A DNA stretch of 64,000 bases from Tanytarsus gracilentus (taxonomy: Eukaryota > Arthropoda > Insecta > Diptera > Chironomidae), in contig JAXRKN010000007.1 in the NCBI GenBank assembly GCA_038502055.1, positions 17,501 to 81,500 of the forward strand. Direction: 5' to 3'. Below are positions 45,076-59,329 of the stretch, one piece after another (position 1 is the stretch's first letter; each line of letters begins with the position of its first letter). The position numbers and the translations under genes were made by a program. The notes below the pieces were generated by a model, which saw only the letters and a program-made list of their open reading frames with translations, was not told where the DNA came from and did not search any database.

Positions 45076-48000
45076 ATGACATCAATTTTTGAGCTGTCCG
45101 AACGACTTCTTTCTCCACCGTCATCGCCCGCGACTTCTGATCCTGGTGCTCACATGGGCGATCAACGAGCCTTGGAAAAATTGGCTCTAGAACTCTCGAT
45201 GCTCGACACTGGAAATATTGATTCGGATCTTCTCAACATGCCCGCAGACGGTATTGTGCCTGGAAGTACACTCAATGCCTTTACTTCGATGTTAGGCTTT
45301 AACGGTGTACATTTTGATGATCGAAAAAAATCACAGAACATGACAGAGTGTGTGCCGGTGCCGAGTAGTGAGCATGTCGCCGAAATCGTTGGAAGACAAG
45401 GTGAGCCTTAAAAAATTCTCCTCAACATGCGGTTTCAGTTTAAATTATTAACTTTTTTTGGCGCGAATTACAAACACATGGTATCAAAAAATTACCACAT
45501 GGTATTCAGTTTTTTTTTTGATGAAGAGGGATCGATTTTTACCTGAAATGCAAGCTGTTCCAGTCCTTCATCTTGCACCTGCCTTCTCTCATTATTCCTC
45601 TCTCTCTGTCTCGACTCTCTTCCAATTCCTTTTCCGCTCCAAATTTCCTTCAGCTTTTTTTTGCAGCTGGCTGCAATCGAGGATAATTTCGGTGGTTCTT
45701 TTTCATTATTTTGGATCAAAACAATTTTTTGATAAAAAAAGCTGTCTGCAGACTCAATGCAATGCCAGATGTTTTTCGTCTCCTTACATCACGTTCTTGT
45801 ATCCTGTCTGGAGAGCAAAAAAATGTTAAGATTTTCAAAACTATATTCAGAGTGATGACAAAAAATTAATAAATTATTTCAAATTTTTTTTGTCACTTTT
45901 GTAACAATGAAAAATCAGCAATTTCTCATTTCTCGACCTTAAATTTCCTTGAGACATTTTAAAATGCTTGAAAATTGCTCTTCTTTTGTGTAAGTGCATC
46001 TGCCGACATTAAGAAGCTCCAAAAAGGAACAAAATTTTGTCTTTTCACCCTCTTTTACCTTCTCGCTTTTTTTGTCAGCACCACCTGGACTTTCTTTTTC
46101 TTCTTCTTCTCTCCTTTTTATAACTGAACTCAAACTACACAAAACGCACTCAAATGTGCGAAATTCTAATTTTCATTGCAAACGAAGAAAATTCTCATTC
46201 TATTCATAGCACAAATCTAAAATTTTCTATCTGAGTTGACAATTTTCTTCTTCTTCTTCTCTCACTCGACTTCAATGCAAAGTGCATTAAAAAGGAAAGT
46301 TGAAAACACACAAGCAGTTTCGCTGTAGCTTCTTCTTTATCCGCACTTATGTGTGTATTTCAGTCTCCTCTTTTTTTTGCACATCGAGAATTGTGTACAC
46401 ATCAAGTAATCATCGAGTTTCTAAAGAGAGTTTGTGAAGAATGAAAATGTAGGATTCATTTAAATTGAAAAGGGTTTGAGTTACTTTCAGGATGAAAAAA
46501 TTTAAGTTTTTTTATTAATAAAATCAAGCTTAGGTTTATTTAATTTTAACTATTTTTTTTCGATAGAGAAATTTCTGTTTTTATAGAACAAAAAATTCGA
46601 GATAAGATAAGAAAAATTTTGATTGATTACTTTAAAAAGTGAAAAGTAGGTTAATGAGAATATTTTATTAGTAAACTCTAAAATAAGTGGAAAAAATTTT
46701 AAAAAATATTCTCTAAATTTTATGAAAATAAACAAATTATTTTCCAGAGTGAGGAAAATATTCATTCACCTCTCTCGAAAACGCCGTAAAATAACAGAAG
46801 AAAAATCGATAAAACTTCACTTTTACGCACCCTCGACACAAGCCCCCTTTTTATGTATGCGATGAGATTTTTCACCCCAAGTAAATCTCGTTGGGCGCCA
46901 AAAAAAAAATAAACTCCAAAACGAAGAAGAAAAAGGAAAGCAAAAGAGAGAAGGAGAAAAATCGAGAACGAAAAGAGAAAAGCGAAAGTCAGTAACCGCG
47001 AAATATGGGTCTGTGTTTGAGAATGAATTCTTACGCCTTGTTGTGCTAGTGTATTTGTGTCTCGATGGTGCACTTTTGACGTTTAAGAGGCTAATTGGAG
47101 CTGAAGTAGCCGATTGCATAAAAATACATTCATAATTAGATTTTTAGGATGTTTTTCGAATTTATCAACGAATTTACAAAATTTAAAATTCTAAAAATTA
47201 AATCAAATGAAAGTTCATAGATCGAAGCTTTTTAAAACTCCTTCACTAAGTTCTGAAATTTAAATTTAATTCAAAACTAATAAAAATACGGGAAACGAAT
47301 TTTTTTCATCTAAATTTTATTAATCAATTTATTAATTTTATTAATTAACTATTCATCGATATATTAAACTCTGAAACTCAAACACCTCTAAAGCATTTCT
47401 TTAAAAATCACACAGAGAACTCTTTTGTTCTTTTTTGCCTGTGATGACCGCAAAAAACCTTGACTTTAGTTGCTCGCACATTTTTTATCGGTGGAAGTAG
47501 CTAAAAAGAATTTTTTTCTTCTAAATTTATTCACTAGAGAAGAAGAACAGTTGAGAGACGCAATTATTTGAAGCAAAATAAAGTTTTTCGAGAATAGATT
47601 TGCTTGCCATAAAAGCTAGCAATGACAAAACTAAAACTCTACGTTGTTACCGATTTAATTGAATAAAATTTGTTAACATTTGAATTTTATTCTAAAAAAT
47701 TTCTAAGAAACTCGCAACAATTATGAAAATATTTCAAAAGTTTCCGACTCAAAACTTCTTTTTTTTGCTAATGATTAACCATCATCTATCCATCCATCTT
47801 GTCATTGAACCTCGGCAAGCGTCTCAAGGCCTTTGCGCTGTTTCACGCTTCTCTTTTCTTACTTTTCTGTGCCTATTACGTTCCTTTCAAGAGGAGAAAA
47901 AAATTCTTCTTTAATTGAGCTCTTCATTTCGTTTTCTTTCGCTTGGGTACTTATTTTTTTTTATTCTTGCTCCTTACTTGCTCTGCTTTGTGAGTGAAAT

Positions 48001-50107
48001 GATTGAGTTAAAAAATGAGTTAGTTCTACTTGTTAAAATTTTGTTCTTTTGATATTCAGATTTAAATTATTGATAATCAAAAATTATTTTTAAACTTACC
48101 AAAAAGCATTTTTAAAACTTGCCAAAGAACATTTTTAAAAATTAAATTAATTTCTTAAAAAACAAAAATAAACCAAATTCTCAAGAAGTTCAACAATTTT
48201 AACCATTTTTTAAATTTTGAAACTAAATTAATAAAAAAATTTACAATTCTCAGGAAATGCTAACAAAACTGTTTTTAAAACATTTAACCACGCTCGATAT
48301 ATCATCATTTTTCTCTCATCTTTCTTATCGATCGAAATGCGTATTATTTCTGTGTTGCGTGTTTTTCTGCTGAGCTTCCACACACTTGTCCGTATTATTG
48401 ATTGTTCTTCTTCCCTTTTACTTACTCCTCTATTTCGTTCGACTATAATCATTGCAAATTTATTCTAGAGAATAAGAAAGAAAGAGAATCGTAAAATGCT
48501 ATCAATGGCCGCAATGAAGGTTTTTCAATTTATTTCTTGAGAATCTCAACGAGTCTTATTGAAAGATTTAGAATCAAAAAAACCGGAACAAAAATATTTT
48601 CTCTCAATTTTAATGTTTATCGTCGTAATGTAAAAAATCCTTTAAATATCTGATAAACACTTACACAGAGATGAAAATGTTTTATTATAAAAACACATAC
48701 AAACATGAAAGACTCGACTCCTTGCCACCCATTGAATAGAGAAATATCAGACAAAACACACCGCAACCGATATAGATTCTCTCTACGTTTAAAATAATTT
48801 CGGGGCTAAAGAACTCTGAATCGATGTTTAAAACTGCGCATGTCCAAAAAGAAACTACCCGATTCTACCACCCACAACGTTGCTTAGCATTTTCCCGATT
48901 CTTTCAAGTGGGTGGTGGCTGGGCGTTGGAATATTCCAGCTACATCCAAATTGCATTCCACTATGTAAAGAAATTTTATGCTGAAACCATTAAGAATGAT
49001 TTTAAAAATTACATTTTAATTAAATATAAATTTATTATAGGTTGCAAAATTAAAGCCCTACGCGCAAAGACAAACACCTACATCAAAACTCCAGTTCGCG
49101 GCGAGGAGCCTGTCTTTGTTGTAACAGGCCGCAAGGAAGATGTCGCAAAGGCAAAACGAGAAATTTTGTCAGCTGCCGATCACTTCAGTTTGATAAGGGC
49201 AAGCCGAAAGCCATCGTTGTTGTTGGGAGGCTTAAAAGGCACTCCACCGGGTCCACCAACAAATGTTCCGGGACAAGTGACGATCCTCGTTAGAGTTCCG
49301 TATAGAGTTGGTAAGGAATTAAATTTATAAATTAAATTTCAACTAAAAAAAATCATTTTAGTCGGTCTTGTCGTTGGTCCAAAAGGCGCAACAATCAAGC
49401 ACATTCAACAGCAGACACAAACGTACATCGTTACTCCGTCACGTGATAAGGAGCCAGTTTTCGAAGTCACCGGACTGCCCGATAACGTTCAGTCGGCAAA
49501 GAAACAAATCGAAGCTCACATCGCATTGCGAACTGGATCATCGCAGTTGGGTGACATGAATCAGGACATTCTAACATCACCATTGCTCTCGAGTCTCTAC
49601 AAGAACGGTTTGAGCTCATTGCTTGAACAGCTCGATTTGAAGGATCCAGAGATGAGTCAATATGCGACTAGCACACAGATCGCTTCTTCGACTGGCTCAT
49701 CGACTTGCTCATCGTCTTCATCGGGATCATCGACCTCCTCAAAATCGACTTCGATGATGATTCGACCCGAATTAATAGATTTATGGAAGACGATTGGAAA
49801 CGAAAACTCAATTGACTGCGACGAAGGCATTGGTGATTCGTCACCGATTAATATCTGGTCCCTTCAGAACTCATCACTTCTCGGCTCGAGATCTTCTCCA
49901 ACTGTCTCCGCATCGCCAACTGATTCCCTCCTAACATCGAAAAAAACCTGCTGCTATTATTGCGGCGAGAGAGAAATCAATTCCATGCTCATCCCATGCG
50001 GTCATCAAATCTATTGCGTTGAGTGCAGTGAGCGAACTTGCGATGCACGCGAGCCATGTCTCGTTTGCAATCAAATGCCAACACAAACGATGAAGACTTT
50101 GGCATAA
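45076..50107 (+). CDS. mex-3: MEX-3, KH-domain and RING RNA-binding protein
   Basis: Translational regulator and probable E3 ligase. Three exons (45076-45400, 49041-49310, 49362-50107) give 446 aa. KH1 spans the first intron (VPVPSSEHVAEIVGRQ|GCKIKALRAKTNTYIKTP). KH2 spans the second (VTILVRVPYRV|VGLVVGPKGATIKHIQ). A Ser-rich linker follows (about 320-345), then a C-terminal C3HC4 RING (CYYCGEREINSMLIPCGH, CVECSERTCDAREPCLVCNQ). Start is ATG 45076; an upstream in-frame GTG was not used. The 3.6-kb first intron (45,401-49,040) contains no other gene. In Tribolium mex-3 limits Caudal translation anteriorly (established); its role here is unknown. Confidence 0.94.
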
Positions 50108-53100
50108 GCTCGATAATTATTTTAACTCATATTTCCCTCCGTATGATTTTTGAACATTTAAAAACCAGACAAGAAAATAATACTCAAAAAATAGTGAACT
50201 AGGTTCTGATGATCTCTCAGGATTTGATGAAAAAAATATTTGCATTTTCGAATATAAAGCGCACAACAGCTACTCACTAGCCGAATTTGAAAAGAGAAAA
50301 ATATTCAATCATTGCATTGTTAAAATGTAATGCAACAACGAAGTTAAGAATTTAGCTAAATTATAGATGGATCGAGATCTCAAAAGTAAAGATGCGAAAT
50401 CTTCCAAAAGTAACCAAGAAGCAAAATAAATTTCGTGAATTTCCAGTAATTTAAAAATGATGAAAAAAATATGAACGTGGTTGTGGAACTTAATTCAAAG
50501 AGATGATAAATCCCAAAATTGAAAAATTAAACATTCGAATTTTATTTTAGGTTTTTTTATACGAAGAAAATTTTGACGTTTAAATCTAGTAAGAAAAAAA
50601 CTCACTCTCACACAAATACATAAACCATAATTGTGTAAATTTTAAGAAAAAAGAGAAAATCAATTTTATACCAATTTAAAAAAGTATCAGCATACGAAAT
50701 GCTGCAATTTTATATATGTACTCTTATATATGCTGAAAAGTTATCTAACATTTTTCAAAATCCTTCATGCGGAACTTTCTGCACAAAATGGAAAAACTTA
50801 TATTTATTCTCACTTTATCCGACTATAAGTATGAACCTATTAGGGTTTTCATTTTATTTTAAACCTTCCAATAGAAACCAAAAAAAAACACAACTACATA
50901 AAAGAAATCAAAAAAAATAAAATTATATTAGAAGAAATTAATCGAAAAATTTGCCAAAAGAGGAAAAAAATTGGCATAAAACTTTTTTTTAGTGAAAATG
51001 AGATAAAAATAATTTTTTTATTACGATGCAGCGTGTGGAAAAAAAGACATTAAAATAATTCTAGCAAAAAATTTAATTGAATACATTTTGATATTATCAT
51101 AAATATAAATCTCAAATAAAAATGAAGATATAGGTTGTCATGGACGTAAAATTTTAAAAAGGAAATAATTCAAATGGTACTTAAACATTTTATTAGATTT
51201 TAACACTCGTCCCCCAGTTTTTTTGTTATAGTTTTGTTCATTATTTTTTGTTTTATTTTTTAATTGAAATGCAACAAAAAATTAAATGATATACAATTCG
51301 AATCTATCCTTAGTTAATATGAATATTGATATTAGAGTATATTTAAAAACGAATACTATTCTATTTTAAATACGAAAGAGAAAGAAAATATTTTAATGTT
51401 TATCAAATAAAGCAAATATAAAAATTGAGACAAGGCCTATGCCAAAATGCGAAACTTAAGAAACTTCTTATACGTTTGATGTCTTTCTTACATAACTCTA
51501 TGAACAATTAGAAAAAAATATTTCATTTGACCGGATTATTTAAAAAAAACACAATTTGAGTTTAAAAATATTTCAAATTTATACTTTTTACGCTTCTAGA
51601 TTGATGTTTGAATATAGAAATTTTATTAAATAGATTTACCATAAAAAAATATTATTTAAAAAATATTTTTCTTCGCCTGAAAATTTATAAGAACTTTTTT
51701 TGATTACGATAAAATTAATTTTATTATATTTGTTTGCCTTTGTTAAGTTTATTTTGAGAAATTTTAAATCACATAACAATTATTTAATAAATTTTTTCTT
51801 CATTTTTCTTATTTTAGTATTTTTTTTTATATATTTATTATTTCAGATTTATTATTTTGCAGATTTAAAAATCCAATCAATAAATTTTAAATGTTAATAG
51901 TAGAAAACTTTTTCTAATCATTATTTAAAAGCAACATGAAATATATTCACAATATGTCAAAGATTTGACTTAAAATATAAAATTTAATATTTGCTAAACA
52001 TATTTTTAATAAATTTGCAAAAATGTAGAGTTTATCATAATTGTATTTGAATTTTAAGATGGTTGCAAGAGAAAAAAATATGTATTTAACATAAAATATT
52101 CATTTGAATATGTTTAATAATTTTTAAAGTTATTTTTGAATATTTGCGATGATTTTTTGTGTGAAATTAAAAAAAAATTATCATATATAAAAATAGTATT
52201 TTAGTAGAAGTTTTTACAAAAACATATTTATAAAGATTAGATTGAGTGAATATTCAAAATTGAAGGTGTTACGATTGACCAAAGGCTGATGTACTTAAAC
52301 GTATAAATGTTACACCTAAATTTCTCCTCAAAGCTTACGTAAGTAATCTTTTTACACAATTTATCTCTTCTATTTTATTCTCTTCCACATTTTTAAAAAA
52401 ATATTCATACAATTTCGATAGATGATGTAAAAAATAAGAGAAAAAAAATTTAAAAATGGACTGAATATATGAAACAGAAAAATATTTTCATAAATCACAA
52501 AAAAAATGCAATATATTATTTATGAGAAAGATTACGAAAGAACTTTTTGTACATAGAAGGAAATTTTTTTATACAGATATGTAAATTTTGACAAATATAG
52601 TGATGTTGAGATTGGTTCGAATGAAATGAAAACATCAAACTCTCAAACGCTCACTGAATATACATGAATCCTTATGCGAGGTGTGACGAACTATAGATGT
52701 TGATTGACATGTTATATGCGTTAATTCTTTTTCTCAAAAAAAAATAATTAAAGAGGTTTTCATCCTCTTTTCTTATCCTTTCTGTGTAATGGTAAGAATA
52801 TTTAATTTCTTCATCAATTAGGTGCAATCGAAAAGTATCTAAATTTTGCTACTATTGCTTAATTAATCAAAAATTATCATACTTAAAAAATAATGACGGC
52901 AGTTAATTTAAAAAAAAAGATTGTTAAATTCTGAATTATTGGCTTAAACACTCCAAAAGTAAGTCATAACAATTTTACTCAATTGATATTTTTTAATTCA
53001 AATTGATTTAATTTCTCCCGAATATTCACGTTTAAGTTGATTAAAATTTCTAAAACTATTAAATAGCTCAAAAAATGCAAAAAAAAATTATATTTGATAT

Positions 53101-53513
53101 TGGCTGTGAAAACAAAACTGCCACTATGAAAAAATTCTCCATGAAAAATAAAATTAAAATCATTTACTTCAAAATCAAGCAAAATTTTTTATAATTTTTT
53201 TTCTTTAATTTTCTCAAAAAAAAACTTTTAAAAATATAGAAATTGACGATAACAACATTTTAATACCGTAAACATATCTATTTATGAATAGCAACAATAA
53301 TAATGTTATTGATAATGCATTTTTGTAGATGAATAATATATGTAATAAGAAAAGCAACGCTCTATCATTTTTACGACATGAATTTATAACATTTTAATTA
53401 ATAAATTTGTTACGTTTCAGTTGTTAAAAAAATTCCACTAAGAATCATTAAAAAAATTAAATAGTTTGATAATTTTCCACTCATGTTTTAAAAAGAGCTT
53501 GATTAAAAATTAC
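50108..53513. other. MEX-3 3' region and gene-poor stretch
   Basis: Very AT-rich. The first 1-2 kb are plausibly MEX-3 3' UTR. No ORF with recognisable domains on either strand; several AATAAA signals are present, but in such AT-rich DNA they are not informative. Confidence 0.5.
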
Positions 53514-53705
53514 CAGAGATGGGAAATTACAAAAAATTACAGAAAAATTATATGTAATGTAATTTAATTTTGGGAATTTGTATGAATTTTAATTATTGTA
53601 ATTACATGAATTTTGTATGAAATTACATGTAATTTTTTTAATGTAATTTTTCTCTTTTAAATTATTGTAATTTATATTCGATTACAATGTAATTGCCCAT
53701 CTTTG
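53514..53705. mobile_element. hAT-type MITE (192 bp)
   Basis: Ends CAGAGATGGGAAATTACA and, inverted, CAAAGATGGGCAATTACA: the CARAGATGGG terminus typical of hAT elements. Flanked by 8-bp repeats AAAATTAC (53506-53513) and AAAATTAA (53706-53713), 7 of 8 identical. The interior is repeats of ATGTAATT with no coding. A related single end, CAGAGATGGTAAATTACA, is at about 61,391. Confidence 0.75.
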
Positions 53706-56437
53706 AAAATTAACTTCGCATTTTTTTGGCACTCAAATAATTAAAATATTTTTTTAAAATCAAGCAAAATTTATTAAAAAAATGGACACAGCTCGATGAA
53801 ATCTCAATGGCCATAAATGAAAAATTATGATGGTCATGACATTCAGAAAATGGCCGAAGTGAGAGTACTTAAAATATGAAAATTTTAATTTACCACAAAA
53901 TTAATTAAAATTATTTTGAAAAATCTCTCAAAAAATTTGATAATTTTCCCAGACATTTCTTGTTTTTAGTGAAGCAACTCGGTTGATAAATGTGAAGATA
54001 CTCTAAATTATGGTATCATTGCATGGTAATATGAAAGAAGACAAAGTTCTGACTGAAATATAATTTTTTACTCAACTTTCATATTAAATTAAATACAGGG
54101 TTAAAATGTAAGCAATATAAAAAATTTAAACATCCTGAAGAAGGAAATTTTGAGTTTGTTTTTTGAACAGAGATCGTAGCTTCGGGTTATCGTGCCAAAA
54201 GCTTTTTATTGCTGCAAGTTACGAACTTCATAACTCTTTATTTGCAGCTGGAAATAATTTACATCAAAAAAATATCAAACATGTCCAAAGTTGAGATGAA
54301 AGTTGCCACAAAAATGCTTCTTAAAAAAATACTTCACTAAAAACATTTTTAAAAAATCTCTTTAAGCTCTATTCCTGTAATATTCTCACTCTCTCTTTAA
54401 TACGCGTATATATTATAATCATAAAAAATAAAAGCACATTTTTTACAATGAAAAAAATTGAAATTAGCTCTAATGATTTGTTTTGCTCTCTTGCTAATGA
54501 ACTGAAAATAATCATCTTTAGATAAACAAAATGTTTTAGCACACTGCTCGCATGAAATTGGAAATCAATCCTCTAAATTAAATGTCGTAAAAGATTGGCT
54601 ATTTTTACACGAATTGGTAGTAAAAAAAATTAAAAATTGGGGCCTAAAAAATTATTAAAAACTAAAAAACTTTTTTGAGTGCGCGTGTGTAAAAAAAATT
54701 AGCAAAAATTTATCAAACATTTAGTCTAATTGGCAATTCCAGTCCCTTTTTGAAAGAAAAATACCCGTAAATTTACTAAAAAATTGAATATGAAAGAGAG
54801 CAATAAATTTTTGATACTTAAGCATCTAAAAAATAAATATTTAAGCTATAAATTTAGTGTAGAAACAAGAATTTAATTTATTCTCCACTTTTTTCGATCC
54901 AAAAAATACAGAAGAATTTTTTTTATTTATAAAAATTGTAAATCAAACACCAGAAATCTTCCACTTATGTTTTTATTTTAATTTTTTCATATAAATAGTT
55001 TAAAGAGTTTAAAAGTTAGAAAAGTTTAAATAAAAGCATTATTTTATTGAACATTAAAATGAGATAAAGACGTGAACAAATATAAATATATTTTACAGTA
55101 AAACGTATGAAAAAATTATATTATTATACTTCTTGTACTTGCAAAAAAAACATACAGACATAAAATATGGAAATGATTTTTAAAATTTTTTAGTATTTAA
55201 AATTTAAAAATTTTTAGTATTTAAAGTTTAAAAACTTTTAATTATATTTTTAAGATCTTTAAATATTGTAAAACTTTTATTCCACCAACTTTCAGTTAAA
55301 AAATTCCATATTTATTTGTTGATAAATCATTTCCATGTTAACTTTGAAATGTACTGTCGGCATTTTAAAATATAAATAGCATATTGTCAATAATTACTAT
55401 TTTTTATATTGATAAAAATGAAGAGATTTAAAAACATAAAATCATGCAATTAATTAAATGAGCATAAATAACCTAAGTATTCTCCATTAATCTTAATTGG
55501 CGATTGGTGGAAAAATCTAAAAAAAAGATGAACAGAGAAGGTCGATGAAAGTGCGCTCATTTCTCGGAAATTTTGCTCGAATTCGAGGTCGAAAGGGAAG
55601 AGGAATTTGACTTTGATATTTGGAAAATTCATCGTGGTTCTTCATATATTTTCAAGTAAATTAGAAAGTTGAAGAAATTCGCTAAACATTTAGCCGGTAT
55701 CAAATATTTTTAATCGGCAATTTACGATGAATTTTCTTCATATTAAAGACATTTATAAAAAAGGAAAAACATTATTTTAACTCATACTTATCACTAATAA
55801 ATTTAAAGAGATAAAATTTATCTTTAAAAGAAAAAAATATTCACACAATATAAATAGTTTTTCAATAATTTAGTATTTCCCCTATAAATCTGAAGTTTGT
55901 ACGTTAAAAATTTAATAAAATGAGAATGATAATAAGAAAAATGTAAAAGTGAAAAATTGTGAGGCATAAAAACGTAAAATTGATATTATGAAGTGACACG
56001 TGAAAAAAATTTATTAAATAAAATGATTGAGAAAATAATTCGTCTTTTTTTTTAACTTTCAGCTCCAACATTAATTTAAATCAACCGTTTCATATTCTCC
56101 ATTTTCAAAATTGCCCATTACAGATTTTTTTCGAATTAAAAGTCCAACTCACAATCGAATTCTCGCCTCAAAGCTCATTTGCATTTTTGCACTTGATCAG
56201 AACAGTTGAAAAAGAAGAAGGAGAAAAATATTCTACACAAATAAAAATTTGAAATTGAAGGTCAATTTTGTGGAAAATAATTGATTGGTTTTAGGATTTT
56301 TTTAAGATTGTGTTATAGAAATTTTTTACATCATCGCGAGAAATAAATCGAGAAATATAATATTAGAGTGAATTTTATCATGAAATCAACCATCGATCGG
56401 TGATCTCTATGGATTTATATTACAATATCAATATAAA
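53706..56437. other. Gene-poor AT-rich stretch upstream of Shaker
   Basis: No convincing gene. Presumably contains Shaker promoters and alternative 5' exons, which cannot be recognised here. Confidence 0.5.
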
Positions 56438-59329
56438 ATGGATTACTTCGATGTTAAAGACGAGTATCAATATGAGTGAGTCCAGAGCTTTTCTACATAA
56501 TTAAGAATTAAAGCTGTAATAAAAATAATTTAAATCAATTTTTAATTAATCCTAAATAATTAAGAATTAAAGCTTTAATAAAAGATTAGAAAATTTGTAA
56601 TAATTTAAATATTTAGTAGATTAATTTATATTTCTAAATTATTTCACATAAATTTTAAAAAATTGAAATATTAACGAATTAAATTAATTCAGTAAAAATT
56701 CAAATTTTATCATCAATTAAAGTTTTGTTTTATTTTTTATCTCGCTTTTTTTAACTCGCTCCTCAATTTTCTTCTTATTTAATAAAAAAATCCTCGCATC
56801 ATGTCAAAAACGCCACTAATTGAGTTTATATCGATTAAATCTTGTGATGTCATTGCCGATTCGTGAATCGATACAGGGAAACGTAATAAATAGAGTTCAA
56901 TAATTGCGAGCTGTCTGGCATTTTCCAATTGATTTTTTCTAAATTTTACAAAATAAATCCGAGGAAAAATATTTGAAGAATTTATTGGGTACACACGAAA
57001 AAAATATTTCAAATCAATATCAAACGACCTTTTGCTCGCATTTTTAAATAACTTATAATTTTTTCCTCTCTTACCGATTGGATATAAATACACCTTTGCG
57101 ATATTGGTTCTGAAAGTTTAAATTCAATGCTTTTATTGCGTTAATGACATTGATAAAAAAAAATATTCACTTTTTAGATCTCTACCGAAACTAAGTTGTC
57201 ACGATAACGAAGACGATGCCGATAAAAAGAAAGTAGTTAAATATTTTGAGCCAACACCTCACGATCACAGTTTATGTGAGAGGATAGTGATAAATGTAAG
57301 ACGCGTCATGAAAGTTAATAATACGCTAACACATTCATTTAGATTTCAGGACTTAAATTTGAAACTCAACTGCGAACTCTTAATCAATTTCCTGAAACAT
57401 TACTCGGCGATCCCATTCGAAGGATTCGATATTACGATCCACTGCGAAATGAATATTTTTTCGATAGGTATAACTTCTATTATTATTTAATATTAATTAA
57501 TTAATTATTATTTTTAAGAAACCGTCCTTCGTTCGATGCTATTTTATATTACTATCAAAGTGGTACGTTTTGTTATTACTTTATTATATTTTTCACTCAA
57601 TAATGTCCATTTAAAGGTGGAAGATTAAGACGTCCAGTGAATGTACCATTAGATACGTTTAGTGAAGAGCTAACATTTTATGAGCTAGGTATAAACAGTA
57701 ATAAACATTTAAGAGTATTTTTTTAATAATTCTTAATTTTAGGTGATCAAGCAATTAATAAATTCAGGTAAATTTTCTATCTCATAAAAGTTTTTAAAGT
57801 TTTTAATATAAAATTTCAATCCTCAGACAAGACGAAGGATTCGTAAAAGAAGTTGAATATCTAATGCCTGAAAATGAATTCCAGAAGAAAGTTTGGTTAC
57901 TTTTTGAGCATCCCGATAGTTCTTATGCAGCTCGTGTTGTCGCCATCATCAGTGTTTTCGTAATTCTGACATCAATTGTTATATTTTGCTTAGAGACAAT
58001 GCCAAAATTTAAGCACTACAAGGTAAATATTCAACAATTTATTTATGATTTTCTCAAGTTTTTTTAATAAATAAATTAAGGTGTATGGAACGACAATAAG
58101 AACAACCAAAATAGAAGAAGATGAAGTTCCAAATTTGGAGGATCCATTTTTCATCATCGAGGTAAAAATTTCTACCAAAAAATCATTTAATTTTGAGGCA
58201 ATTTCTTTCAGACTATTTGCATCGTTTGGTTTACTGTTGAGTATTTGGTCAGGTAAATAATTTTAAATAAAAATTTTAAGTTAAATTGCAAACAATTTTT
58301 TCAGACTCGGTTCATGTCCCGAAAAATGGATTTTCATTCGAAACATGATGAACATCATCGATATTATCGCTATTATTCCTTATTTCATTACACTCGCAAC
58401 GGTTGTTGCCGAAGAGGATAATTTACTCAATTTACCTTTGGCCCCAGTTAGCGTTCAAGATAAACTCTCCAACCAAGCCATGTCGCTGGCTATTTTCCGT
58501 GTGATTCGTCTCGTAAGAGTCTTTAGGATTTTTAAACTCTCGAGACATTCGAAAGGGTTGCAAATTCTGGGAAGAACTCTAAAAGCCTCAATGAGAGAAC
58601 TCGGTCTTTTAATTTTCTTTTTATTCATAAGTGAGTTTGAAATTTTTTTGAAATTTAAAATGATTAAAATTGTCTCTACTAGGTGTTGTGCTCTTTTCAT
58701 CGGCTGTTTACTTTGCCGAAGCTGGAAACGATAGTTCGCAATTCAAATCAATTCCCGATTCCTTTTGGTGGGCTGTTGTAACAATTACAACTGTGGGATA
58801 TGGTGACATGGCTCCAATCGGACCTCTCGGTTTGAATTTAATTCAATTAATTCTACTCATAATTATTTTAAAAAATTTTTTAGGTAAAATTGTTGGTGCT
58901 TTATGTGCGATCGCTGGTGTGCTCACCATCTCACTTCCCGTGCCCGTCATCGTTAGCAATTTCACATATTTCTATCATCTAGAAACCGATCAAGAGGATA
59001 TGCAGAGTCAAAACTTTAATCACGTCACTAGTTGCTCTTATTTGCCCGGTCCTTTAGGTAAAATTTAATTTTAATTATTTTACATTAAAGAATTTTTTTT
59101 AGTCCAAAAAATTCGTGACCATCCGATGTCTCCTTCAACATCACATTCCGAAGTTGACACAATGGAAACTTCATCGGGTGTCGGAAGTGATCACACGCAT
59201 ATGATGCCTTTACTCCAGAGCTTAAATTGCAATCAGAAAGAAAAAGAGCTTTTAAATCACGATGAAGCTTTACATAAAGAGTCTTACGATTATCAAAACG
59301 TTCGAATCATCAATGAAACAGATGTCTAA
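56438..59329 (+). CDS. Sh: Shaker voltage-gated potassium channel
   Basis: Forms tetrameric fast K+ channels in nerve and muscle. 13 exons: 56438-56475, 57178-57295, 57343-57467, 57519-57562, 57617-57688, 57743-57767, 57827-58022, 58081-58161, 58212-58252, 58305-58630, 58683-58829, 58884-59057, 59103-59329, joining in frame to 537 aa. T1 domain (SGLKFETQLRTLNQFPETLLGDP, NEYFFDR), S1 (AARVVAIISVFVILTSIVIF), S2-S3, S4 with regular arginines (FRVIRLVRVFRIFKLSRHSKG), S5, pore TTVGYGDM, S6 ending LPVPVIVSNF, and the PDZ-binding C-terminus ETDV. The 13-aa first exon is the least certain part; Drosophila Shaker has several alternative N-termini. Confidence 0.96.

Noticed and set aside
45458..45829. 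123-codon frame in MEX-3 intron 1
   Set aside because: No conserved domain, a GTG-type start, and composition like the surrounding pyrimidine-rich intron.
52979..53182. Short frames in the 50-56 kb region
   Set aside because: Lengths expected by chance, with Phe/Asn/Ile-rich composition typical of AT-rich non-coding DNA.
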